From Lachnospiraceae bacterium (lineage in GTDB: Bacteria > Bacillota > Clostridia > Lachnospirales > Lachnospiraceae), in the NCBI GenBank assembly GCA_021203465.1, contig JAJQBC010000069.1, forward strand, positions 62,001 through 126,000: a stretch of 64,000 nt of DNA, given 5' to 3'. Below are positions 27,911 through 36,438 of the stretch, one piece after another; position 1 is the stretch's first letter, and every line of letters begins with the position of its first letter. The position numbers and the translations under genes were made by a program. The notes under the pieces are model-generated. The model saw only the letters and a program-made list of their open reading frames with translations. It was not told the DNA's origin and ran no database searches.

Positions 27911-28783
27911 CTACAGCCGCTCTCCTGTCAACAATTCATAAGCCTGCAGATACTTTCCGATCGTCTTCTCCACGATCTCTTCGGGCAGCGTCCAGTCGTT
28001 GCCCGGATTTGCTTTCAGCCAGTCGCGGGCAAACTGCTTGTCAAAGGAGGGCTGGCTGTGGCCCGGCTCGTAGCCCTCAGCGGGCCAGAAGCGGGAACTG
28101 TCCGGCGTCAGCATCTCGTCGCCGAGCACAATATTGCCCTGCTCATCAAGGCCGAACTCGAACTTCGTGTCCGCGATGATAATGCCGCGGCCGAGCGCGT
28201 AGTCCGCGCATTTCTTGTAGAGGGCAATCGTGTAGTCGCGCAGCTTCGCCGCGTACTCCTCTCCCTTGCCGGGAAAATATTTCTCGAGATGCGCGACGCT
28301 CTGCTCATAAGAAATATTTTCATCGTGGTCGCCGATCTCCGCCTTCGTGGAAGGAGTGTAGATCGGCTCCGGCAGCTTATCGGACTCCTTAAGTCCTTCC
28401 GGCAGCGCAATGCCGCAGACCGTACCGCTCTTCTGATAGCTCGCCCAACCGCTGCCCGTGATGTAGCCGCGAACGATACACTCGATCGGGAGCATCTGAA
28501 GCTTCCGACAGAGCATGCTGTTGCCGTCAAACCGCGGCTGCCGGAAAAATTCCGGCATATCCTTTCCGTCCACCGAAATCATGTGATTTGGGAGAATGTC
28601 CCGGGTCATGTCGAACCAGAAGCGCGACATCTGTGTCAGCACCGTGCCCTTCTTCCTCACGTCATTTTTCAGAATCACGTCAAAGCAGCTGATGCGGTCC
28701 GTCGCGACCATAACCAGGCTGTCGCCGCAGTCGTAGATCTCGCGTACCTTGCCCTCTTTGACCGGTTTCATTTCCATACTCAT
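27911..28783 (-). CDS. purC: Phosphoribosylaminoimidazole-succinocarboxamide synthase
   Basis: A 290-residue SAICAR synthetase of purine synthesis that joins CAIR and aspartate using ATP. The family shows here as KPVKEGKVREIYDCGDSLVM, ATDRISCFDVIL, the substrate loop ECIVRGYITGSGW and the C-terminal DEMLTPDSSRFWP. ATG at 28783 has GGAGG nine bases upstream; in-frame ATGs 2 and 4 codons later are alternatives. The long upstream extension in frame is not supported. It stands apart from other purine genes. The TAG stop lies in the loop of a perfect 10-bp hairpin (27901-27910 with 27916-27925) that lacks a T-tract. Confidence 0.96.
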   Translation of the reverse strand: MSMEMKPVKEGKVREIYDCGDSLVMVATDRISCFDVILKNDVRKKGTVLTQMSRFWFDMTRDILPNHMISVDGKDMPEFFRQPRFDGNSMLCRKLQMLPIECIVRGYITGSGWASYQKSGTVCGIALPEGLKESDKLPEPIYTPSTKAEIGDHDENISYEQSVAHLEKYFPGKGEEYAAKLRDYTIALYKKCADYALGRGIIIADTKFEFGLDEQGNIVLGDEMLTPDSSRFWPAEGYEPGHSQPSFDKQFARDWLKANPGNDWTLPEEIVEKTIGKYLQAYELLTGERL

Positions 28784-28893
28784 ATCTTTCTTCCTCCGTC
28801 TTTCTTCTTTAAAATCGTGAATAGCGACCATACATCCCCTGCGGACAGAAAAGTTTTCTTCATATGCAAAAACGCACAGGCCATACCATCATG

Positions 28894-29310
28894 TCAGCGA
28901 AACATTCCAAACAAAGAATTGTTCAGGGAATCCACGAGCTCCTGAATCGCCTCGCTCGCATCGTTCAGATTCTCGATTGCCTCTGTTAGCTGCTCCATGT
29001 CCAGCGCCCGCATCGTCTCATTCAGCGTATCGACATCCAGACCGGCAATGGTTCCGGAGAGCTGCTCCCAGTCAATGTCCGAGTCGGAAATCTCCGTCAG
29101 TACACTCTCCGCCTCCGTGAGCGTGCTGTTCACTGTATCGATATCCAGCTGCGATACCTGCTCCACCACCGGCTCCAGCGTCCTCTGCACCCAGACCAGT
29201 GCTCCCAGCAGGCAGACTGTCAACAGCACGGATACAATGCTGAGAACTCTGTTAAATTTCAGATCCCGACGCAGCTTTTTTAACTGCTTCTCCAGCTCAT
29301 TGTCATCCAT
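28894..29310 (-). CDS. Small membrane protein with coiled-coil tail, unknown function
   Basis: A 138-residue protein. The basic N-terminal coil MDDNELEKQLKKLRRDLKFN is followed by one transmembrane helix (residues about 22-42, VLSIVSVLLTVCLLGALVWV). A repetitive, amphipathic tail then has a Leu/Ile-Asp-Thr heptad pattern (LDIDTVNSTLTEAESVLTEI, LDVDTLNETMRALDMEQL). I recognise no family. The start codon overlaps the end of the glycosyltransferase gene by 8 bp, so they are probably translated together and the protein might help that enzyme at the membrane. That link is inference. Confidence 0.75.
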   Translation of the reverse strand: MDDNELEKQLKKLRRDLKFNRVLSIVSVLLTVCLLGALVWVQRTLEPVVEQVSQLDIDTVNSTLTEAESVLTEISDSDIDWEQLSGTIAGLDVDTLNETMRALDMEQLTEAIENLNDASEAIQELVDSLNNSLFGMFR

Positions 29311-30640
29311 GGCTTTCTCCTCCTGTAGTGTGCTCCTTCTTTACCTGCTCGCGGACGTTGCGGCGTACCTTTGCCTCCACCGCCGTGAAGCACGCGCTCT
29401 CCTCCGGACTCAGGCCATCCATGCAGACACTGCCAAACTGCCGGAGAATCTCTTCCATTTTCTCCAGACACACGCGTCCCTTTTCAAGCACCGCGACGAT
29501 CAGCATCCCGTCCTTGTCCGTGCGCATTGCGACATACTCGCCGCGCTTCAGGCGGCTTAAGGTTCGTGCCGTCCGCTGCGGCGTCTGCCCGGTGATCGCA
29601 GCGATCTCCTTCTGCCGCCCAAACTGCCGGATATCCCGGAACAGCCAGAGCAGCGTAGCGTCATCCAGAGTCAGCTGTTTCAGTACCTCATCAGAGTGCA
29701 AGAACTCCTCTATCAGCCTGCGTCCATAATAAAAATCCGGCCAGAAGCCCACTTTGCCCAGCAGCTCCTGCTCCGTTTGCGGACTTAACTCCGAACCGCC
29801 CTTCTTTCTGGTCGTGGGCAGCGGCATGACGACGCCATCCTTCGCCGCGCTGAGCAGATAGTAGCGCACCTTGCCCTGCACATCCTCATAGTCGTCTCCG
29901 TAGACATCCTTATAGAAATCATTGTAATACTCAAAAGTAACAATCTTCGTCCGGATCGTGGTGGCAATGTTCATGCTCTGCGAAACCAGACTGTTTTTTC
30001 GCTTCAAATAATAATAGACCGGCTCCTGAATCGCGCGGAAGGTCTCCGCATAGCGGATATACTCGAGATTAAAGAGAAAGTCCTCGCACCAGCTCAGCTC
30101 CGCGTCCATCCGTATCCCATGCTCCATGATAATGGAACGGCGGAACAGCTTATTCCAGAGCACCCCGTAATAAAAATCCGCCGGATTCTCGATCATATGT
30201 GCGGCAAACTCAACGCGGTCCATCACCTGATCCTCGTCGATGTCCCCCTTCTGCGACATGCGCGTACCCGACACACGATAAAAATCTGCGATCACCAGAT
30301 CGCAGCCTGCCTCCTTGGCCGCACTCACCAGCAAACTGGTCGCGTTCTCCGGCAGCCAGTCATCACTGTCCACAAAACGGATATACTCCCCGCAAGCAGC
30401 CTCAATCGCCCGGTTCCGGCTTAAAGAAACGCCCGCATTCTCTTGATGGATTACGCGGACTCTGGCGTCCTTTTCCCGATATTCATCCACCAGAAGCTCC
30501 GAACCGTCCGTACTCCCGTCGTCGATCAGAATAATCTCCAGATTCTCATAGTCCTGACCCAGCAGGCTGTCCACACAACGCGCCAGATACTTCTGCGTGT
30601 TATAGACTGGTACGATAATGCTTACCAGCGGATTTCCCAT
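29303..30640 (-). CDS. Family 2 glycosyltransferase with a C-terminal MarR-like winged-helix domain
   Basis: A 445-residue protein. Residues 1-110 are a GT-A (family 2) glycosyltransferase: SIIVPVYNTQKYL, the nucleotide-sugar DDGST at 40-44, and the metal-binding DSDD at 91-94. A helical middle region follows. Residues about 325-430 look like a MarR-type winged helix: LTLDDATLLWLFRDIRQFG, the helix-turn-helix KEIAAITGQTPQRTARTLSR, then the wing KDGMLIVAVLEKGRVCLEKM and GLSPEESACF with a final dimer helix. I do not know a standard family with this order. ATG at 30640 has AGGAGG six bases upstream. The sugar donor and acceptor are unknown. Confidence 0.82.
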   Translation of the reverse strand: MGNPLVSIIVPVYNTQKYLARCVDSLLGQDYENLEIILIDDGSTDGSELLVDEYREKDARVRVIHQENAGVSLSRNRAIEAACGEYIRFVDSDDWLPENATSLLVSAAKEAGCDLVIADFYRVSGTRMSQKGDIDEDQVMDRVEFAAHMIENPADFYYGVLWNKLFRRSIIMEHGIRMDAELSWCEDFLFNLEYIRYAETFRAIQEPVYYYLKRKNSLVSQSMNIATTIRTKIVTFEYYNDFYKDVYGDDYEDVQGKVRYYLLSAAKDGVVMPLPTTRKKGGSELSPQTEQELLGKVGFWPDFYYGRRLIEEFLHSDEVLKQLTLDDATLLWLFRDIRQFGRQKEIAAITGQTPQRTARTLSRLKRGEYVAMRTDKDGMLIVAVLEKGRVCLEKMEEILRQFGSVCMDGLSPEESACFTAVEAKVRRNVREQVKKEHTTGGESHG

Positions 30641-30651
30641 GCCAATCCTCC

Positions 30652-31143
30652 TCATACGCGCTGCTTCGTCAGCTCCGCGAACTCTGTGCCCGCCGCGCGG
30701 CAAAGATCCGCGGGCGAGAGCTCGATCTGCGAACCGATCCGGCCACCGCTGACATAGATCTCTGACTGCTCCTGCGCAGAGCGGTCAATACGCGTCACAT
30801 ACTGCTTCTTCATACCGACCGCCGTGCAGCCGCCGCGGACATAACCCGTGACCCGGTTGATATCCTTCACGTGAAGCATCTCCACGCTCTTCTCTCCCAC
30901 GGCGCGCGCCGCCTTTTTCAGATCCAGCTCCTCCTCGATCGGAATCACGAACACAAAATAATTCTTACTATTTCCAACCGTCACCAGCGTCTTGAACACC
31001 TTCTCATGCGGCAGTCCCAGCTGGTCCGCGACCTGAATTCCGTCCACGAACTCCCCGCACTCATAGGTATGATACTGAAACGGAATCTTCATCGACTCGA
31101 GAATCCGCATCGCGTTAGTCTTGACCTCTTTTTGCTTCGCCAT
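30652..31143 (-). CDS. ybaK: Cys-tRNA(Pro) deacylase, YbaK/EbsC family
   Basis: A 163-residue trans-editing protein that hydrolyses cysteine wrongly attached to tRNA(Pro). Typical features are TNAMRILESMKIPFQYHTY, KVFKTLVTVG (catalytic Lys region), the GYVRGGCTAVGMKK loop and the closing IELSPADLCRAAG. ATG at 31143 is preceded by TGAGGAGAAAAGCC; the ORF extends upstream in frame without a better site. It lies 11 bp before the glycosyltransferase start and 60 bp after the histidine kinase stop. Confidence 0.95.
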   Translation of the reverse strand: MAKQKEVKTNAMRILESMKIPFQYHTYECGEFVDGIQVADQLGLPHEKVFKTLVTVGNSKNYFVFVIPIEEELDLKKAARAVGEKSVEMLHVKDINRVTGYVRGGCTAVGMKKQYVTRIDRSAQEQSEIYVSGGRIGSQIELSPADLCRAAGTEFAELTKQRV

Positions 31144-31206
31144 GGCTTTTCTCCTCACACAGCTTCTATTTTTGCATGTTTCTGCAAAAAAAGCAACCAC
31201 GGATTC

Positions 31207-32526
31207 TTACTCCGCCAGCGGCAGGCAAATCTCGCCCACGAAGCAGTCGTCTTCACGCCGCCAGCTGAAGCTGCCGCCGTGCTTCTCGATGATTTTCCGG
31301 CAGGTTTTGAGGCCGATCTGCGTGCTCTCTCTGCGATTTTCCTGTTCGCGCACATGATTCGTGACCTGGATCTTCAGCTGGCCTTCTTCTTCTCGGATTC
31401 GAATCTCGACCGGATAAGCCCTGTCCGCATATTTCTGCAGGTTCCGAAGCAGGTTGTCAACCACGCGCTGCATGTATTCGCCGTCTACCATCACCGCGCC
31501 GGTAAGCCCGCCTGTCTCACATTCCATCTGCCCGCCTTGCTCCTTCCAGTCCAGAAGCTGGCGGCAGCAGAGTTCATTCACCAGATCCGCGCAGCTCATG
31601 CGGATCAGCACTAAGCTCTTCTCCTCCTGCCCGTAAACCAGAAAATATTCAAAGAGCCGGTCGGAGACGCGCTTCATCTGGAATGCTTTCTCTCGGCAGC
31701 GCTCCAGATAGGACTGCCGCTGCTCCTCGTTTTCACAGCGCCCGCGGCTTAAGATTTCCAGATACCCGATCAGGGAAGTGAGCGGCGTGCGCAGATCGTG
31801 AGACATCGCGGTCACCAGCTCCATATTCGCCTTCTCGGCCTCGGCCTTCTTCTGCTGCTCCTCCAGAATTCCATTTTTCAGCGTCTCAATGCCCTTCGCA
31901 AGGTCGGTGAGCTCATCCCTGCCACGGATTGTGACCGGGTAGCTTAAGTTCCCGGCGCTTAAAACCGATAGTTCCCGTTCCAGACAGTTGATATAACGAA
32001 TCTTCCGATGCACCATCAGGAAGAGAAGAAGGATGAATACAATCCCTCCCACCACGTATTTCAGGACATTCAGCCAGTTCATATCCTGCATCGTGATATA
32101 GTATTCCAGCTCCGCCTTGATCGGCGTTCCATCGCAGAGCTCCAGATCATAGTAAGTGACGCGGTTCAGCTCCAGCATTTCCGGAGGCTCATCCTCGCCC
32201 TCATTGATCGTCAGATAAGGACCAATAAGCGCGTCCACATCGCGGTAAAACATCACATAGATGTCCTTCTGCCGCTGCACCCAGCCTACCAACAGCTCTA
32301 TATTATCCTCTCCCACCTGATTTGTCTCAATGAAATCATTCAGGCTCTCCAGCGTCTCATCCATGGCCAGGTCAATTGATTCCTCCGAATAGCGCCGGTT
32401 CGCGGCGATATCATAGGCCAGATTTTCAGTCAGGCTTGCAACCAGAACGGCCACAAGCAGCGCGGCAGCGCTCATCACAATCAACTCCAGCGTGAGCCGG
32501 TTTCCCCATTTCTTCTCAGACGACAC
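31207..32526 (-). CDS. Sensor histidine kinase
   Basis: A 439-residue membrane kinase. It has two transmembrane helices flanking an extracellular sensor of about 120 residues. The second helix (KYVVGGIVFILLLFLMVH) leads into a HAMP-like segment, the HisKA box MSHDLRTPLTSLIGYLE with the phosphoacceptor His, and a HATPase domain with N-box VVDNLLRNLQKYA. The G-boxes are somewhat degenerate (QIGLKTCRKIIEKHGG). GTG at 32526 has AAGGGGATACT upstream and is preferred to ATG at 32547; both overlap the regulator stop. Together with the OmpR-type regulator and the divergent exporter it resembles antibiotic- or envelope-sensing modules. Confidence 0.92.
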   Translation of the reverse strand: MSSEKKWGNRLTLELIVMSAAALLVAVLVASLTENLAYDIAANRRYSEESIDLAMDETLESLNDFIETNQVGEDNIELLVGWVQRQKDIYVMFYRDVDALIGPYLTINEGEDEPPEMLELNRVTYYDLELCDGTPIKAELEYYITMQDMNWLNVLKYVVGGIVFILLLFLMVHRKIRYINCLERELSVLSAGNLSYPVTIRGRDELTDLAKGIETLKNGILEEQQKKAEAEKANMELVTAMSHDLRTPLTSLIGYLEILSRGRCENEEQRQSYLERCREKAFQMKRVSDRLFEYFLVYGQEEKSLVLIRMSCADLVNELCCRQLLDWKEQGGQMECETGGLTGAVMVDGEYMQRVVDNLLRNLQKYADRAYPVEIRIREEEGQLKIQVTNHVREQENRRESTQIGLKTCRKIIEKHGGSFSWRREDDCFVGEICLPLAE

Positions 32527-33202
32527 AGTATCCCCTTCCCCAGACATTCTGTATGTAACTCTCCCTCTCTTTTCCCAGTTTGCGGCGAATATTCCGAATG
32601 TGAACCATGACCGTATTGCCGGAGCTCGCATAGAAAGTTTCCTTCCACACGGCCTCATAAATTTCCCGCACAGAAAAAACCTTTCCCGGGCTGGAGATAA
32701 GCAGCAGCAGAATCTGATACTCCATCTCCGTCAGGGCGATCCGCTCTTCGCCCGCGAAGACGCTCTGGCGCTTCCGGTCCACTGTGATATCGCGGTAGAA
32801 TGCAAGTTTTTCCGGCCTCTCCTGCTGCCCCTTGTAGACCTGATAACGGCGCAGCAGCGCGCCGACCCGCGTCAGCAGCTCCGTATAGGAAAAAGGCTTC
32901 ACCAAATAGTCGTCGCCGCCCGCGCCGAATCCCTGCACTTTGTCGCGCTCCCCGGACTTCGCCGTCAGGAAGAGGATCGGCACATTCGTCTGCTCCCGTA
33001 TCTTCTCACAGGCCCAGATTCCCGACTCTCCGGGCATCAGGATATCCAGAATGACCAGATCTGCCTCCGAAGCCCGCTCAAGTGCCTCATGCGCATCGCA
33101 GGCCTCCATGACCTCATAGCCCTCTCCGGAGAGCATCACGCGCAGCACCTCGCGGATCTCCGGTTCATCGTCCACCACCAGTATTTTCTGTTTTTCCGGC
33201 AT
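32516..33202 (-). CDS. OmpR-family response regulator
   Basis: A 228-residue regulator. The receiver domain shows the acidic pair DDEP, the phosphoacceptor Asp in LVILDILMPGESG and the conserved Lys in YLVKPFSYTELL. The winged-helix effector includes ALTEMEYQILLLLISSPGKV and GNTVMVHIRNIRRKLG. It overlaps the histidine kinase gene by 11 bp. ATG at 33202 follows GGGAGGCTTTTGTT. The neighbouring divergent ABC exporter genes are the obvious candidate targets, with a palindrome in the shared gap. Confidence 0.95.
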   Translation of the reverse strand: MPEKQKILVVDDEPEIREVLRVMLSGEGYEVMEACDAHEALERASEADLVILDILMPGESGIWACEKIREQTNVPILFLTAKSGERDKVQGFGAGGDDYLVKPFSYTELLTRVGALLRRYQVYKGQQERPEKLAFYRDITVDRKRQSVFAGEERIALTEMEYQILLLLISSPGKVFSVREIYEAVWKETFYASSGNTVMVHIRNIRRKLGKERESYIQNVWGRGYCVV

Positions 33203-33283
33203 AACAAAAGCCTCCCTCAAAACTTTGCGTTACCGACAGTGTAGCACTTTACAGCAGGAAAAGAAAAGACCTGACGGAAGACT

Positions 33284-33297
33284 TTAAGAATTCTTAA
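33284..33297. promoter_or_regulatory. 14-bp palindrome in the divergent gap between the regulator and ABC exporter genes
   Basis: TTAAGAATTCTTAA is an exact palindrome near the middle of the 193-bp divergent region. It could be a binding site for the adjacent response regulator, but AT-rich palindromes of this length also arise by chance. Confidence 0.3.
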
Positions 33298-33395
33298 GCA
33301 TTCCTATTTGATAATTCTTTTCAACTGGAAGCTTGCGTTCTGAGTTAGTCGGTGCTAACATTTAACTATCGTTGAAAAAGGGAGTTCCCAAAGTT

Positions 33396-34094
33396 ATGTT
33401 TCTGGAAATACAGGAAATCCGAAAATCCTTCGGCTCCGGCGAGAACCGAACGGAGGTCCTGAAGGGCGCCAGTCTCGCGGTCGACAAGGGTGAATTCTGC
33501 GTGCTGCTCGGCCCCTCCGGCTCGGGAAAATCGACGCTGCTCAATATCGTCGGCGGCATCGACGCGGCGGACTCGGGCGAGATCGCGATCGGCGGGGAGC
33601 GCATGTCCGGCATGAAGGAACGGCGACTGACCGACTATCGCAGGCGGCATCTCGGCTATGTCTTCCAGATGTACAATCTGATCCCAAACCTGACCGTGCG
33701 AGAGAATATCGAGGTCGGCGCGTATTTAAGCGAAGACCCGCTCGATGTGGACGATCTGCTCCACACGCTGGGGCTTGACGAACATCAGAGGAAACTCCCG
33801 GGGCAGCTCTCCGGCGGGCAGCAACAGCGCACGGCGATCGGACGCGCGGTTGTGAAAAAACCCGACATCCTGCTCTGCGACGAACCGACCGGCGCGCTCG
33901 ACTACCAGACCTCGCGGGAAATCCTGAAGCTCATCGAGACCGTGAGCCGCCGCTACGGCAGCACCGTACTCATGGTCACGCACAACGACGCGATCCGGCG
34001 CATGGCTGACCGCGTCGTGCGCCTGCGGGACGGGCAGATCCGGGATAATCGCCTGAACGAACAGCGCATCCCGGCGGAGGAGCTGGAATGGTAA
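33396..34094 (+). CDS. ABC transporter ATP-binding protein (MacB/LolD type)
   Basis: A 232-residue ATPase. Walker [12 protein letters not shown] is near residues 39-49, followed by the MacB-type Q-loop [14 protein letters not shown]. The signature [16 protein letters not shown] and Walker [13 protein letters not shown] complete it. The family partners FtsX-like permeases in bacitracin, antimicrobial-peptide or lipoprotein handling by mechanotransmission. ATG at 33396 starts the conserved [13 protein letters not shown]; a TTG 8 codons upstream is in frame. Its last codons overlap the permease start (ATGGTAA). Confidence 0.94.
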   Translation: MFLEIQEIRKSFGSGENRTEVLKGASLAVDKGEFCVLLGPSGSGKSTLLNIVGGIDAADSGEIAIGGERMSGMKERRLTDYRRRHLGYVFQMYNLIPNLTVRENIEVGAYLSEDPLDVDDLLHTLGLDEHQRKLPGQLSGGQQQRTAIGRAVVKKPDILLCDEPTGALDYQTSREILKLIETVSRRYGSTVLMVTHNDAIRRMADRVVRLRDGQIRDNRLNEQRIPAEELEW

Positions 34095-36421
34095 GAAAGA
34101 AAAATCCCTTGTACCGGCGTCTTCCGCGAGAGCTGCGAAGCGAGCTCGGAAAATATCTCGTGATTTTCCTTCTGCTAACCGGCTCGATCGGCTTTGTGTC
34201 CGGTTTCCTCGTGGCGGACGGCAGCATCCTCGCCGCCTACGAGGAGAGCTTTGAAAAATACAATATTGAAGATGGAAACTTCCATCTGAGTGAAAAGATG
34301 AACCGCGCGCAGCGAAGCTCCATCGAGGACTTCGGCGTCACGCTCTACGATAATTTCTACGCGACGGAAACTCTGACAAATGGCAGCAGACTGCGCATCT
34401 TCCAGAATCGCAGTGAGGTCAATCTCGTCTGTCTCATGGAGGGGCGGATGCCGGAGACGGCGGATGAGATCGCGATCGACCGCATGTACGCGGACAATAA
34501 CGGTCTCTCTGTCGGCGATACACTGCAGAGCGAATCCCGCAGCCTCACCATCTCCGGCCTCGTCGCGCTCCCCGACTACAGCTGCCTTTTCGAGGACAAT
34601 GGGGATTCCATGTTCGACGCCGTGCAGTTCGGCATGGCCGTCATGTCCGCGGAGGGCTTTTCCACATTTCACGACGCGGAACTCACGTGGAGTTACTCAT
34701 GGAAATATGACGCGGATATTGCTCCGACAGATGAAGACGCCGAGCAAGAAATCTCCGAAGAGCTCATGAAAGCCATGCTCCGCGAGGTAGGGCTCGAAGC
34801 CTTCGTTCCGCGCTATCTCAATCAGGCGATCATGTTCACCGGCGACGATTTCAGCAGCGACAAAGCGATGATGACCGCACTGCTCTACATGGTCATGGCG
34901 ATCATGGCCTTTGTCTTCGCGGTCACAACAAACGCCACGATCGCAAAGGAGGCGAATGTCATCGGAGTCTTACGCGCCTCCGGCTACACACGCGGTGAAC
35001 TCATCCGGCACTATATGACATTACCCCTGCTCGTGACGCTCGCCGGCATGCTCGTCGGCAATTTGCTCGGATATACGGTTTTCAAAAATCTCTGCGCCGG
35101 CATGTATTATGGAAGCTACAGTCTGCCGACCTACGAGACGCGCTGGAACGCCGAGGCCTTCCTTCTGACCACGCTTGTCCCCGGCATCCTGATGCTGCTC
35201 ATCAATTTCGTGCTTCTGCGCCGTACCTTAAGCCTTTCGCCTCTTAAATTTTTGAGGAGGGATTTGAGCCGGAAGAGCCGCTCCCGCGCGCTGCCGCTGC
35301 CCCGCCGCGTCCCCTTTTTCACACGCTTCCGGCTGCGCATCATCTTCCAGAACGCGGGCAACTACGCAATTCTCTTCGTCGGCGTGCTCTTCGCGAATCT
35401 GCTCCTGATGTTCGGCCTGATCTTCCCCTCCGTCCTGAATCACTATCAGGCTACGCTCGAGGACAATCTGCTCTGCAATTACCAGTACATTCTGCAGATT
35501 CCCTTAAGCGCCATGAACGAGGAGCGGAAGCTCGAGAGCCTGCTGTCCATGCTGCTCTTCTCGCTGGACGCGCAGACGGAAAATGAGGACGCAGAGGAAT
35601 TTACGGCATATTCTCTCGTTACACTGGAAGGCGAATATAAAAGCGAGGAGGTTCTTCTCTACGGGATCGCCGCGGACAGCCGCTATATCAACGCGGATTT
35701 TGAGGAGGAACAGATCTATATCTCACAGGCCTACGCGGAAAAATTCGGCACACAGCCCGGCGATATCATCACCCTGAAGGAAGAGTACGGGGACGAATAC
35801 TACGATTTCACGGTCAGCGGCGTCTACGCCTACGAGGGCGCGCTCGCGCTCTTTATGGAGCAGGATTACCTGAACGCGTACTTTGATCTGGGGGACGATT
35901 ATTTTTCCGGCTATTTCTCCGACACAGAGATCACCGACCTCAACGATCAGTACATCTCCTCGGTCATCGATCTGGAAGCGCTGACGAAAATCACGCGGCA
36001 GCTGAACGTCTCGATGGGCACGATGATGTATATGGTGGACGCTTTCTCCGTCGTCATGTTCCTCGTACTGATCTACCTGCTCTCGAAGACAATTATTGAA
36101 AAGAATGCCCAGTCAGTCTCCATGGCAAAGATTCTTGGCTACACGCCCGGCGAAATTGGACGGCTGTACATCCTCTCGACCACGCTCGTTGTGATCCTCT
36201 GCCTGCTCGTGACACTGCCGCTGGAAACGCGGATCATGTACTGGCTGTTCCGCGCGGTCATGCTGACCAGCATCACCGGCTGGATTCCCTTCTATATGGA
36301 CCCGCTGATCTATGTGCAGATGTTTGCGCTGGGAATAACTGCCTACACACTCGTCGCGCTGCTGGAGCTGCGGAGGATCCGCCAGATCCCGATGGACGAG
36401 GCGCTGAAAAATGTAGAGTGA
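34088..36421 (+). CDS. FtsX/MacB-family ABC transporter permease
   Basis: A 777-residue permease with about eight membrane helices in two FtsX modules. The first helix is near residues 22-45 (KYLVIFLLLTGSIGFVSGFL), then three near 257-377, one near 423-448 and three near 645-762. Two large extracellular domains lie between them (about 46-255 and 450-640). This is the BceB/YknZ-like architecture with duplicated FtsX cores (VLRASGYTRGELIRHYM; AKILGYTPGEIGRLY). It forms the transporter with the ATPase it overlaps by 7 bp. The lipoprotein gene follows at once, so the three probably form one complex. Confidence 0.92.
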   Translation: MVRKKNPLYRRLPRELRSELGKYLVIFLLLTGSIGFVSGFLVADGSILAAYEESFEKYNIEDGNFHLSEKMNRAQRSSIEDFGVTLYDNFYATETLTNGSRLRIFQNRSEVNLVCLMEGRMPETADEIAIDRMYADNNGLSVGDTLQSESRSLTISGLVALPDYSCLFEDNGDSMFDAVQFGMAVMSAEGFSTFHDAELTWSYSWKYDADIAPTDEDAEQEISEELMKAMLREVGLEAFVPRYLNQAIMFTGDDFSSDKAMMTALLYMVMAIMAFVFAVTTNATIAKEANVIGVLRASGYTRGELIRHYMTLPLLVTLAGMLVGNLLGYTVFKNLCAGMYYGSYSLPTYETRWNAEAFLLTTLVPGILMLLINFVLLRRTLSLSPLKFLRRDLSRKSRSRALPLPRRVPFFTRFRLRIIFQNAGNYAILFVGVLFANLLLMFGLIFPSVLNHYQATLEDNLLCNYQYILQIPLSAMNEERKLESLLSMLLFSLDAQTENEDAEEFTAYSLVTLEGEYKSEEVLLYGIAADSRYINADFEEEQIYISQAYAEKFGTQPGDIITLKEEYGDEYYDFTVSGVYAYEGALALFMEQDYLNAYFDLGDDYFSGYFSDTEITDLNDQYISSVIDLEALTKITRQLNVSMGTMMYMVDAFSVVMFLVLIYLLSKTIIEKNAQSVSMAKILGYTPGEIGRLYILSTTLVVILCLLVTLPLETRIMYWLFRAVMLTSITGWIPFYMDPLIYVQMFALGITAYTLVALLELRRIRQIPMDEALKNVE

Positions 36422-36438
36422 AAGGAACAGTATATTAT

